A DNA stretch of 24,125 bases, taken from positions 1 through 24,125 of the forward strand of contig CAZVAQ010000040.1 in assembly GCA_964625145.1 (NCBI GenBank), in the 5' to 3' direction. Shown here in pieces: positions 1 to 10,696 of this stretch (positions are counted from its first letter, which is position 1; each line of letters opens with the position of its first letter). This DNA comes from CAYTRP01 sp964625145. Its GTDB lineage: Bacteria; Sumerlaeota; Sumerlaeia; SLMS01; JAHLLQ01. The notes under the pieces are model-generated. The model was given only the letters and a program-made list of their open reading frames with translations. It was not told where the DNA came from and did no database searches. The position numbers and the translations under genes were made by a program.

Positions 1-44
1 GAATGCCCATCGATCAGGAACAACCGGGGTTTTACTTCCGCCAT
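1..44 (-). CDS. polA: DNA polymerase I, N-terminal fragment (cut by window edge)
   Basis: Only the first 15 codons lie in the window. They read MAEVKPRLFLIDGHS on the minus strand, starting at the ATG at 44-42. A hydrophobic strand followed by L-I-D-G-H/S is the usual start of the 5'-3' exonuclease domain of bacterial DNA polymerase I, where the Asp is a metal ligand. A GAGGA ribosome-binding site sits 8 bases before the ATG, which supports the start. A stand-alone 5'-3' exonuclease or another PIN/FEN-type nuclease would look the same over so few residues, so the name rests on a short motif. The gene would read away from the pilus operon, with the repeat region at 118-257 as its upstream flank. 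Confidence 0.55.
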   Translation of the reverse strand, partial: MAEVKPRLFLIDGH

Positions 45-117
45 GGGTTGCATCCTCTTCGCCACATCGTCATCCGCCAGTGCTCCGAATCTGATCTCAT
101 GGGCGCCCCTGCCCTGA

Positions 118-257
118 TGTCATTGCCGTCCCCGCCATCCTGTTGTCCCTGTCATCCCTGTAATCCTATCATCCTGTCGTTCCCGCTGTCCCCGCCATCG
201 CGCTGTCCCTGCCATCGCGCTGTCCCTGCCGTCCCTGCAGTCCCTGTCGTCCCTTTC
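118..257. repeat. Degenerate short-period repeat (GGGACnnCA-like, about 9 bp) between secretin terminator and polA
   Basis: This stretch is built from imperfect copies of a TCCCTGtc/TCCCTGcc unit (minus strand: GGGACnnCA) at a spacing of about 9 bases. It includes an exact 17-bp tandem duplication, catcgcgctgtccctgc, at 196-212 and 213-229, followed by part-copies at 230-238 and beyond. Purines and pyrimidines are strongly biased to opposite strands. The array lies outside the pilus operon, beyond its terminator, and upstream of the putative polA start. No coding pattern of family type is visible in it. It could be a slippage-prone spacer, a dispersed repeat family or a protein-binding array. 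Confidence 0.7.
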
Positions 258-259
258 CC

Positions 260-302
260 AAAAGCAATCGCCCCGGCAGTACATTCCGTACCCGCCGGGG
301 CG
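260..302 (-). terminator. Rho-independent terminator of the pilus/secretin operon
   Basis: A perfect 9-bp GC stem (269-277 CGCCCCGGC with 294-302 GCCGGGGCG) encloses a smaller GTAC/GTAC stem (279-282 with 288-291). On the minus strand the hairpin is followed, after ATTGC, by TTTT (260-263). It lies 31 bases past the secretin stop codon, so it should end the minus-strand operon. Confidence 0.7.
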
Positions 303-332
303 AAAGGGATATTGCATCACGCCAACCGGGCG

Positions 333-3869
<3,537 letters not shown>

Positions 3870-3936
3870 GGCTGTTCGCACTCTCTCCTGATGACGGGAC
3901 GACAGATCCGGGAACCAATCGTCTCTTGGGTTTGTC

Positions 3937-3949
3937 TTCACACTGTGAA
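3937..3949. promoter_or_regulatory. 13-bp palindrome TTCACA-C-TGTGAA upstream of the secretin gene
   Basis: A perfect 6-1-6 inverted repeat lies 68 bases upstream of the chosen secretin start, in the 205-base gap after the preceding gene. It could be an operator or simply a weak hairpin. No -35/-10 pair that I trust accompanies it, so a regulatory role is a guess. Confidence 0.3.
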
Positions 3950-3981
3950 ACCGGGTGCTGCTTGCACTTCCCACCCCCTTG

Positions 3982-4045
3982 GTGTTTCGCGAACCGAAAC
4001 ACTTCCCCTCGGTGCTGCTTGTGAATCGGCCCGTGGAAAGGGCCG
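3982..4045 (-). other. Two hairpins inside the pilus operon, before the secretin gene
   Basis: The first on the minus strand is CGGCCC/GGGCCG (4027-4032 with 4040-4045, 7-base loop), about 30 bases after the stop of the preceding gene. The second is an 8-bp perfect stem GTGTTTCG/CGAAACAC (3982-3989 with 3995-4002, 5-base loop). Neither is followed by a U-run, so they are not classic terminators. They may be transcript-processing or stabilising structures that set the level of secretin apart from the upstream genes. Confidence 0.4.
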
Positions 4046-4074
4046 CCACACTCGCGGCGCAACTGCCAACCGGA

Positions 4075-4629
4075 TTACATCCCCGGCGGCTGGCCCTCCG
4101 GACCGGCCAGCATCGGATCACCCATCAAGCTGGGGTCCTCAACCGGCTCAGCGGGTGCAGGCTGCTGCGCACGTTCGATTTCGTTCTTCAGAACCGTCGC
4201 ACGGTGGTGCAACGGGTTTTGCGACAAGACATCCTCGATGACCCGAAGCGCCTCGTCGAGCTGGCCGGCCGCGAAATACTGCTCGGCTTCGGCCATCTTG
4301 CTGTTGAAGGCCCTATCCCGTTCCCGCTGCGCTTCCACGCTACGCCGGTCAAACATGTTCATCTGCGTGATGGGCGCAAAGTGTGTCCCCTCGATGTTCG
4401 GGTTGGAATCGAGCATCGTGCCGCTGACGATCTTGAAGTCCTGATTCTCCTCGCTCAGGCGTGTGTTCAGCACCTGAACCGGCGGATCCGGCACCGGCTG
4501 CGCGGGGGCGTTCATGTCGGCGTAGAAATAATAACCCACACCAAGCAACAAAACAACGGCGGCCCCGATCCCCACCTGGGGGGCGTTGGCCGCCAACCAC
4601 TTGCCGAATTGCTCCAGTTTCTCGTTCAT
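4075..4629 (-). CDS. Small inner-membrane TPR protein of the pilus operon (PilO/PilP position)
   Basis: 184 residues. A short cytoplasmic N-terminus is followed by one membrane segment (about residues 18-37), a Pro-rich linker, a periplasmic region and a TPR-like helical pair (about 118-165), then a Pro/Gly/Met-rich tail. It sits where pilO and pilP stand in standard pil operons: after the PilM-PilN fusion (5-base gap, so likely translationally coupled) and before the secretin. The topology fits a bridge between the inner-membrane PilN part and the periplasmic secretin domains, whose N-terminus also carries TPRs. I see no clear PilO ferredoxin-like fold or PilP beta domain, so the assignment is from position and topology, not from sequence family. 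Confidence 0.8.
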   Translation of the reverse strand: MNEKLEQFGKWLAANAPQVGIGAAVVLLLGVGYYFYADMNAPAQPVPDPPVQVLNTRLSEENQDFKIVSGTMLDSNPNIEGTHFAPITQMNMFDRRSVEAQRERDRAFNSKMAEAEQYFAAGQLDEALRVIEDVLSQNPLHHRATVLKNEIERAQQPAPAEPVEDPSLMGDPMLAGPEGQPPGM

Positions 4630-4634
4630 AGGGG

Positions 4635-6452
4635 TTATCCTGCCCGTCCCGGCGCCACGGCTCCGCGCATGTTGCCCGGGCCCATATTGCCGCCTGCTAT
4701 CGGCGCCGGCGTGGGAGTCACCTTCAGCGTGTTCTGCTTGTCGGCCAGTTCAAAGTTGATCTTGAAGACAAAGACCTGACGCCCGTCGACCGTCCGGCGG
4801 CCCGTAACTCGGTCATCCAACGTGGGCTGCGTCTTGGGAGGCTTCTCGAGCTTGGCGAAGTACCCGCGCAGGGCGCTGGTGAAGTCCGCCGCCGAGCGCT
4901 CCGTGTCGCTGTAGCCCCAAATCTGGCAATAACCCGTCGGACCAAAATCCAACCGCTGCAGCGTCACTTCGGGCGGCTTCAGGCGCTGCACTTCCAGAAG
5001 CTGCACCATCCAGTAATCGCGCGCCGGCATGGCCTTGGCCAGCACGGCGAAGTCATCCGCGACGCGGTTGTGCGTCTGGATCACATTCTTCGCGCGCGTG
5101 GAATCTGCCTGATATTCCATGACCCGCGACTGGGCCGTCTGGGCGCCGGCGCGATACGCTGCCGCGTGGCCGGAACCGACCTGGGATCCCAGACCCACCA
5201 TCACCAACACCAACGCAGCGATGGCCCCGGCGGTCAAATACGGGAAATCCCGCATGACCTTCTTCTCTTCCGGGAGGAAATCCATCGTGGCGCGGGCAAG
5301 ACCCAAACCCTGAACCGCCAGACCAAAGGCCGGCAGGTAGGGCGTCAGCGGCTCCGTCACCCCCCACTTCACCCCGCTACCTTCGGGCACCGACTCCAGC
5401 AGCGTCGTCGGGATGGCCAAGCGCTCCTCGATATACTCCGCCAAGCCGGGCAGAACCGCCTGGCCGCCGGAAATGACGATGGAGTCGACAGACATGCCGT
5501 CCTGCTGCGAGATGAAATAATCCAAGGACTTGCGAACCTCGATGAGCAGGCCATCGGCGGCCTGGGTCGCCGCGCCGCAAGAATCGGGGTTCAGGTCCTC
5601 TTCACCCTCCGGATCAAACGAGGAGGACATCACCTTCGTCTGGTAGCGCTTGATGCGCTCGGCGTCCTGAAAGCTGGAGACCTCACAGCCCTTCATGACG
5701 GCGCGAGTCACCTCGTGGCCATTGCCGCCACGGGTGACCGTCCGGGGAAACTTCAGGTACGATTCGCCGGCATTGTGAGAGATGACCAGATCGAAAGCCG
5801 TGGCCCCGATGTTCAGGGACATCTTGACTTCCTCGGCAGCTCCCGCCGCGACTGGCTCCTCTGCGGCGCCCTTCTTCTTCTTCGACTTGCCCAAGTTGGC
5901 GATCTTTTCGCGCAACTGGGCCGCGGGCATGTCCAGCACCGCCTGGCCATTGAAAACGGCAAAGGAGCTGACGCCGATCTCCAGCGGCTTGATGCCGCAC
6001 TTGGAAGCCAACGTCATGTACTCGGCAATCTGGTCGTGGCGCACCGCCGACAGCAGGATCTCCAGATCCTTCTCGCCGGGGATGGAGTAACTGCGCCACT
6101 GCAGGTCGGCCTGATCCAGCGGGTAAGGGATCTGCTGCCGGGCCTCGTAATTGATCAGCTTCTCCAACCGCTCCTGCGTCGTGTTCGGCATCCGGAAGCG
6201 GCGGATGAAGGCCTGATGGCCGGAAACGCCGATGATGGCGTTCTTGCCGGAGAGGCGCGTTTGGCGGAGCAGCTCGCGCACGGCCTTGACTTGGGCGTCG
6301 CGGCGCTCCTCGGGTCCCGCTGATGGCTCGATATTTGTTTCAACACTGGCAGCGGCTGTTACGCGCACCCCGTTGGCATCGCGAACCGCTTCTACGAGCT
6401 TCACACTGCTCGTGCCGATGTCGATGCCGACGCATTTCGCAAGGTTTGCCAT
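4635..6452 (-). CDS. pilM: Type IV pilus assembly protein PilM fused to a PilN-like domain
   Basis: 605 residues, far longer than usual PilM (about 350). Residues 1-390 form the actin-like ATPase: phosphate-1 loop GIDIGTSSVKLV (9-20), phosphate-2 NIGATAFDLVI (214-224) and the adenosine motif VISGGQAVLPGL (326-337). A Lys- and Ala-rich insert lies at 189-210. Right after comes MDFLPEEKKVMRD (390-402), which resembles the conserved cytoplasmic INLLP motif of PilN that docks into PilM. A membrane segment (about 405-423), a coiled-coil-like stretch and a periplasmic alpha/beta region (about 465-585) follow, as in PilN. One chain therefore seems to combine PilM and PilN. In known systems PilM-PilN couples cytoplasmic pilus motors to the periplasmic PilO/PilP/PilQ parts. 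The ribosome-binding site before the ATG at 6452 is weak. A PilM-type protein is certain; the fusion reading is strong inference. Confidence 0.93.
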   Translation of the reverse strand: MANLAKCVGIDIGTSSVKLVEAVRDANGVRVTAAASVETNIEPSAGPEERRDAQVKAVRELLRQTRLSGKNAIIGVSGHQAFIRRFRMPNTTQERLEKLINYEARQQIPYPLDQADLQWRSYSIPGEKDLEILLSAVRHDQIAEYMTLASKCGIKPLEIGVSSFAVFNGQAVLDMPAAQLREKIANLGKSKKKKGAAEEPVAAGAAEEVKMSLNIGATAFDLVISHNAGESYLKFPRTVTRGGNGHEVTRAVMKGCEVSSFQDAERIKRYQTKVMSSSFDPEGEEDLNPDSCGAATQAADGLLIEVRKSLDYFISQQDGMSVDSIVISGGQAVLPGLAEYIEERLAIPTTLLESVPEGSGVKWGVTEPLTPYLPAFGLAVQGLGLARATMDFLPEEKKVMRDFPYLTAGAIAALVLVMVGLGSQVGSGHAAAYRAGAQTAQSRVMEYQADSTRAKNVIQTHNRVADDFAVLAKAMPARDYWMVQLLEVQRLKPPEVTLQRLDFGPTGYCQIWGYSDTERSAADFTSALRGYFAKLEKPPKTQPTLDDRVTGRRTVDGRQVFVFKINFELADKQNTLKVTPTPAPIAGGNMGPGNMRGAVAPGRAG

Positions 6453-6811
6453 CAGTTCGTCAGGCTCTTTGGTTGGACTTCGATCCGCCCGGCAGATCAG
6501 AGGCTTCTCAGCAGCAGACTTCGGTCAAGGGGCGGCACACAAACAAGGGGGGCAGCTCCCCCCTTCCTGATGTCAGCTTCGTGGGACCCACCCCCGGGTC
6601 ACTATCCTCAAGCGATTCAGGCTTCTCTTTTCCAAAGCACCGACAAGGAGCTAGAAATGCCCCTGTGTCGGGTCAACCGCAAACTACCCCGCTCCCAAGC
6701 CCCCCAAGACTGCCATCGGCCCCAAAAATGGCCCGCGTCAATCTGTCGTCCGTCCCGTGTCGATCTCGTGACGCTCTGACCCGCGCCCCGTGGCGTCAAC
6801 TGCGAAAGCCA
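6453..6811. other. 359-base intergenic region between glmM-like gene and the pilus operon
   Basis: Both flanking genes read on the minus strand. The region holds the terminator-like hairpin at 6545-6565, and a smaller stem-loop GACCC/GGGTC near 6590-6601. It should also contain the pilM promoter, but no convincing -35/-10 pair was found (a TTGACC on the minus strand near 6520 has no good -10 partner). Short open frames here lack ribosome-binding sites and protein-like composition, and I call none of them genes. Confidence 0.5.
6545..6565 (-). terminator. Likely rho-independent terminator downstream of the phosphohexomutase gene
   Basis: A perfect 8-bp stem AAGGGGGG/CCCCCCTT (6545-6552 with 6558-6565) with a 5-base loop. 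On the minus strand it is followed by GTTTGTGTG, a moderate U-rich tract. It stands about 250 bases after the glmM-like stop and about 90 bases before pilM, so it may end the upstream transcript or act as an attenuator in the pilM leader. Confidence 0.5.
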
Positions 6812-8158
6812 TCAGATCAACAGCCCTTCCACCCGCGCCATCAGGGCTCGGGCATGGGCCTTGTCCTCGCCCTCCGCAAATATCCGCAGGATTGGCTCCG
6901 TGTTGCTCGCCCGCAGGTGAACCCACCCATCGGCGAACAGGAACTTCACGCCATCGCGCTCGTCGAGCTCCGCAGCATCCTTGAATGCCCGCCGCGCCTT
7001 GGCGATCACCTTCGCCGGAGCAGTCGCCCCAAGGTCCACCTTCCCCTTCAACATGTGCGGATCGGGAATGGACGCATTCCAACGCGACAGTGGCCGCGCA
7101 ACATGCTGCAGGCCCAGAATAATCAATGCCAGAGCGGTCGCGGCGTCACGCCCCGGATGTACCGCGGGCACGATCACACCACCATTTCCCTCGCCACCGA
7201 CCGCCGCTTTCTGTGCCCGCATTTCCGCAAGCACATTGGCCTCGCCAATGGGCGTGCGCACCACCTTCACCCCGTGCATCCTGGCCAGATGATCCACCGC
7301 CGAGGTCGTGGACAGATTCACCACCAGCGGCCCCTTCTTGCCGAACAGGCGCAGGTACGCGTCCATGGCCAGAACCACCGTCCGTTCCTCTCCGATGGGC
7401 CGTGCCATTTCGTCCACCAGGGCCAAGCGGTCCGCGTCGGGATCGAACGCCGCGCCAAAGTCTGAGCTGGTCACGCGGACTTCGCGCCGCAGGGCCTTCA
7501 GGTTCACCGCCAGCGGCTCCGCTCCCCGAGGGAAAACACGCCCGGGATTGGCAAAAATCACCTCCGGCGTGACACCATAGGAACTGGCCAGCATCGGCCC
7601 TATAAACGACGCCGTGCTGTTGCAGCAATCCAGCACCCCACGCAACTTGGGCACCCGCTTCCCGGACGGCGGGACGATGACCTTGCGCACCTGCTCCAGA
7701 TGCCAGGCCCCCGCGTCGCCGCAATGCGTCAGGGACCCCACTCGGCCGCCGCCGCCCTTTGCCGGCGGCTTCTTCAAGAGCTCTTTCAGAAGCTTGTTTT
7801 CCTCCGCACCCAGGAAATCCCCTGACGCGCGGAAGAACTTCAGCCCATTCCACTCAATCGGATTGTGACTGGCCGTGATGGCGATGCCGCCACCAGCATT
7901 GAACCGGCGCACCATCATGCCGATGGTGGGTGTCGGCGCCAGACCCAGGGAAATGACCTCCACCCCGCGGGCGCGCAGGACCGACTCCACCGTCGGCTGG
8001 GCCCATTCGCGGCTGGGGCGGCTGTCGCCGCCCACCACCACTTTGCGCACCTTCAGCATGTCCGCAAAGGCCGCCACGTAGGGGACAATCTTCTCCGGCG
8101 TGAAGGACTCGCCGACAATCCCGCGCAGACCCGAAATCGAAACGATGGGCTCGCCCAT
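6812..8158 (-). CDS. Phosphohexomutase, GlmM/PMM family (phosphoglucosamine or phosphomanno/glucomutase)
   Basis: 448 residues, full length for the alpha-D-phosphohexomutase family, which moves phosphate between C6 and C1 of hexose phosphates for cell-wall and polysaccharide precursors. Visible motifs: SISGLRGIVGES (7-18), the phosphoserine loop TASHNP (95-100, Ser97), the Mg loop DPDADR (239-244), the sugar-binding GEGNGG (322-327) and the phosphate-binding RASNTEP (416-422). SNTEP rather than SGTEP and the N-terminal S-G-L/I-R-G form are more usual in archaeal-type and Bacteroidetes-type GlmM or PMM/PGM than in classic bacterial GlmM, so the substrate is uncertain. The start at 8158 is set by GGAG ten bases upstream. 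The frame is open to 9697, but that part only mirrors the plus-strand gene. It faces away from the beta-helix gene. Confidence 0.93.
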   Translation of the reverse strand: MGEPIVSISGLRGIVGESFTPEKIVPYVAAFADMLKVRKVVVGGDSRPSREWAQPTVESVLRARGVEVISLGLAPTPTIGMMVRRFNAGGGIAITASHNPIEWNGLKFFRASGDFLGAEENKLLKELLKKPPAKGGGGRVGSLTHCGDAGAWHLEQVRKVIVPPSGKRVPKLRGVLDCCNSTASFIGPMLASSYGVTPEVIFANPGRVFPRGAEPLAVNLKALRREVRVTSSDFGAAFDPDADRLALVDEMARPIGEERTVVLAMDAYLRLFGKKGPLVVNLSTTSAVDHLARMHGVKVVRTPIGEANVLAEMRAQKAAVGGEGNGGVIVPAVHPGRDAATALALIILGLQHVARPLSRWNASIPDPHMLKGKVDLGATAPAKVIAKARRAFKDAAELDERDGVKFLFADGWVHLRASNTEPILRIFAEGEDKAHARALMARVEGLLI

Positions 8159-8324
8159 GAGCAATGCACTCCTGCCACGGCATATCGAGGAAACCAGCAA
8201 AGCTGCCTGCACCGACAAACGAACCTCGACAGCGCACGACGATGACCCCACCAGAGTCAACCCCAAGGGCACGGCGACTCCCCCGCCTGGAGAGTGGATT
8301 GCAGCCCGGAACACCAAAACCCCA

Positions 8325-8355
8325 TTGCCGGAGAACGGCCACCGCGCTCTAGTAT
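8325..8355 (+). promoter_or_regulatory. Weak promoter candidate for the beta-helix gene
   Basis: TTGCCG (8325-8330) and TAGTAT (8350-8355) are separated by 19 bases, and the spacing is slightly long. It would give a leader of about 13 bases before the ATG at 8375. It lies in the 216-base gap between divergent genes. Confidence 0.25.
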
Positions 8356-8374
8356 CCTCGCGATGAGGAAACCC

Positions 8375-9658
8375 ATGCGATTCATTTCCTTCCCATGGCT
8401 GCTGTGCCTTTCGATGCTCCCGGCTGCGGCCGTGGCACAGACCGTCGTGTCCATCGCACAGCCGGACATCCCGCTCTTCATCAACGCGCCGGGAGAGTAT
8501 CACCTGGCGGAGGACATCACCGCGCCCGCCGAGGGGGCCGCCGTCGTCATCGCCGCCAGCGAGGTGATCATCGACCTGCAAGGCCACACCATCACCGGAC
8601 CCGGCATGGGCATCGACCAACCCGCGTTTGCGTTCGCCGCCGCTGAAGAGATGGACTTGGAAAGTGCGACCATTCGCAACGGGACCATCCGGGAGTTCCC
8701 CACAAGCGCCATCAATCTGCCCAAGGCTGTGGGTGTCGTCGTCCACGACATGATCGTGCAATATGTCGCCGGCATTGCGGTGGATGTCGGCGATGAGGCG
8801 ATCGTTCGCAACAACACCCTGCGCGACTTGCGCATCGAGGACTCGACGCAATCCGCATCGTTGATCGCCATTCGGGCAGGCCTGAACAGCACCATCGACT
8901 CCAACACCATCAACGCGATGCATCACGGAGGAAATGGCCAGATCGACGCCATCCGCGTGGAGCGCGGCTGCTATGTCATTCGCAACCGCATCAGCGGAAT
9001 GACAACCAATGCTTCGGGCACCGGCGACATGGTCGCGATTGCCTGCGCGACGATGGCAGCGGACATCCGCGCCAATGAAGTTTCCGGCATCGCGAACCAG
9101 CGCCCCGGCGGAATCGCCATTGGCATCCGCATTGGCTCGGGCTCTGCGGAGGGCAATCGCGTCACGAACGTCTCCGCCGCAAGCCTGCCCATAGGCATCC
9201 AGGGCATCGCGGCAGTGTTCATCGAACGCAACATCGTGGACGGCGTCCGCGCCATCAACCGCGGCCCCGACGCTTATGGAATCTGGGCGGCAGGCACCGG
9301 AGGGCGCGTGACAGGAAACACCATCCGCGGCGTGGATTGCGCCGGGGACGATCCGCGCCATCGCGAGGTCGGCCTGCGGATCAATTCCGCCTTTGAAGTT
9401 AGCGAAAACACCGTCCACCTCCCCCACCACAGGTCCACCGCCCGCCAAGCAGGCGTGGAAATCAGCGGTCAGTTCAACGTGATCGTGGAGAACACGATTC
9501 GGATCGGCAACCCGGGAGACGCTCCCGGCACGATGGTCCTGCTCGGCCCCGTCACGCGTTCCAACACCATCGGTGGCAATGACGCGCCGGGGCGCGTGAG
9601 AGACTATGGCACCGACAACCGGGTCCCAACCACGCCGGAAGATGTCCCGGCCATTTGA
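8375..9658 (+). CDS. Secreted right-handed parallel beta-helix repeat protein
   Basis: 427 residues. A signal peptide (about 1-22, ending A-A-V-A-Q) leads into repeated beta-helix rungs such as VIIDLQGHTITG, VIRNRISGM, ADIRANEVSG, VTGNTIRGV and VIVENTIRIG, with recurring N-T-I and asparagine ladder positions typical of NosD/pectate-lyase-like folds. The rungs run from about residue 50 to 410. No catalytic residues of a known polysaccharide lyase could be assigned, so it may bind or cleave glycans or be structural. The start at 8375 was preferred over 8363 because GAGGA lies a few bases upstream and the signal peptide then begins with MRF. It is convergent with the dockerin gene and divergent from the phosphohexomutase. 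The fold call is confident, the function unknown. Confidence 0.85.
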   Translation: MRFISFPWLLCLSMLPAAAVAQTVVSIAQPDIPLFINAPGEYHLAEDITAPAEGAAVVIAASEVIIDLQGHTITGPGMGIDQPAFAFAAAEEMDLESATIRNGTIREFPTSAINLPKAVGVVVHDMIVQYVAGIAVDVGDEAIVRNNTLRDLRIEDSTQSASLIAIRAGLNSTIDSNTINAMHHGGNGQIDAIRVERGCYVIRNRISGMTTNASGTGDMVAIACATMAADIRANEVSGIANQRPGGIAIGIRIGSGSAEGNRVTNVSAASLPIGIQGIAAVFIERNIVDGVRAINRGPDAYGIWAAGTGGRVTGNTIRGVDCAGDDPRHREVGLRINSAFEVSENTVHLPHHRSTARQAGVEISGQFNVIVENTIRIGNPGDAPGTMVLLGPVTRSNTIGGNDAPGRVRDYGTDNRVPTTPEDVPAI

Positions 9659-9675
9659 ATCCCCCTGAACACCGG

Positions 9676-9710
9676 AAAAACAGAGCCGGATCCGCAATGG
9701 GACCCGGCTC
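9676..9710 (-). terminator. Rho-independent terminator for the dockerin gene
   Basis: GAGCCGG (9683-9689) pairs with CCGGCTC (9704-9710), and TCC (9691-9693) with GGA (9700-9702), around one A/C mismatch and a 6-base loop. On the minus strand it is followed by TG and TTTTT (9676-9680). It lies 29 bases past the dockerin gene stop; the stem alone may also slow transcription coming from the beta-helix gene on the other strand. Confidence 0.75.
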
Positions 9711-9739
9711 GGTCGTAACTCAGTTTGTGGAATGCAACG

Positions 9740-10441
9740 TCAGTCGACGATCTGCAGCGCGAGGGCCGTCACGTCCAGGTCATTCACATTGCCGTCATTG
9801 TTCACATCGCCCACGGCAAGGCTCGGAGGCGTACCTCCTGCCAGCAGATTCGCCAGCTCGGTCACGTCGGCCACATTGATGACGCCGTCATTGTTTATGT
9901 CGCCAAGCGTGACGGGCGCGGAGGGCAGGGTGGTCTTGGCCACGGCGGCCGGGAAGCCATTGAAGCCCAACCAGCCGATATTCTCGCCCCAGGCATAGCC
10001 CGAGAAAACGCCATTCACCAAGCTGATCTTGACCTGGGCCGTGGGGCCGCCGGTGGCCGACCCGTCAAAGTTCACCCAGCCGATGTTTTCTCCCCACGCA
10101 TAGCCGGACAGCTCACCCGTGGAGGGATCGAAGTTCACGCCAAAGTCCCCCGCCGAGGCATTGCTGTAGCTGATGCCATTGGTCGGCGTGCCGTCTCCAA
10201 AGTTGATCCAGCCGATATTCTCCCCCCAGGCAAACCCGGAAAGAACCGAGTCGTGCAGGCGCACACCATTTGCCACATCGCCGCGCAGGTTGATCCAACC
10301 CACATTCTCCCCCCACCCGTAGCGATTGCCCGTCACTCCGGGGTCGATGGTGGTTTGGGCCACGGCAAAGCCAACGATTGCCGCGAATGCCCCCGCGCCA
10401 AGAACCCGCATTCCTGTCGTCTGAACCCCAGCAAGTCGCAT
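9740..10441 (-). CDS. Secreted WGENIGW-repeat protein with C-terminal type I dockerin-like domain
   Basis: 233 residues. Signal peptide about 1-29 (ends F-A-V-A-Q). Four copies of an aromatic W-G-E-N-[IV]-G-W motif lie at about 43-49, 72-78, 116-122 and 151-157, each flanked by Gly/Tyr/Phe and short beta-strand segments. The C-terminus (180-231) holds two Ca-binding loops, GDINNDGVINVADV and GDVNNDGNVNDLDV, the signature of a type I dockerin. In clostridia dockerins bind cohesins in cellulosomes; in other phyla they occur on many secreted proteins with no cellulosome, and no cohesin is visible here. A perfect AGGAGG stands 5 bases before the second of two adjacent ATGs, so 10441 was chosen over 10444. 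The WGENIGW repeat is not assigned a function; its regular spacing suggests a beta-rich repeat fold. Confidence 0.88.
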   Translation of the reverse strand: MRLAGVQTTGMRVLGAGAFAAIVGFAVAQTTIDPGVTGNRYGWGENVGWINLRGDVANGVRLHDSVLSGFAWGENIGWINFGDGTPTNGISYSNASAGDFGVNFDPSTGELSGYAWGENIGWVNFDGSATGGPTAQVKISLVNGVFSGYAWGENIGWLGFNGFPAAVAKTTLPSAPVTLGDINNDGVINVADVTELANLLAGGTPPSLAVGDVNNDGNVNDLDVTALALQIVD

Positions 10442-10476
10442 CATGACCTCCTTCTCCGCTTTATGCACCTTGGCGA

Positions 10477-10505
10477 TTCATCCTCAAGCGCCAGATGCTT
10501 GTCAA
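10477..10505 (-). promoter_or_regulatory. Promoter candidate for the dockerin gene
   Basis: Minus-strand TTGACA (10505-10500) is a perfect -35 box, followed after 17 bases by GATGAA (10482-10477), a poor -10 box. The predicted start of transcription leaves a leader of about 30 bases before the ATG at 10441. Confidence 0.35.
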
Positions 10506-10696
10506 TCGGGACTGCGATGCAAATTGCTGCCTCAGGGCCTTTTGCATCCCACTCTCCCCCCCACCATCGTGTCTGATGAGTCCAAGTGCCCCCATTTGGA
10601 CCGCCAAGGCGATTTTTTTCCACCGCTCTGCTTGCATTGGGAAACGGCCTCCCTTCAGATGGACTTGGATATCTGCCCCGGGGGAGGCGACACCCA

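Noticed and set aside
118..257. CRISPR-like array
   Set aside because: Units are about 9 bp, degenerate and without unique spacers.
8159..9697. Upstream extension of the phosphohexomutase frame (513 extra codons)
   Set aside because: It is antisense to the beta-helix gene and the enzyme's conserved start with a good ribosome-binding site is at 8158.
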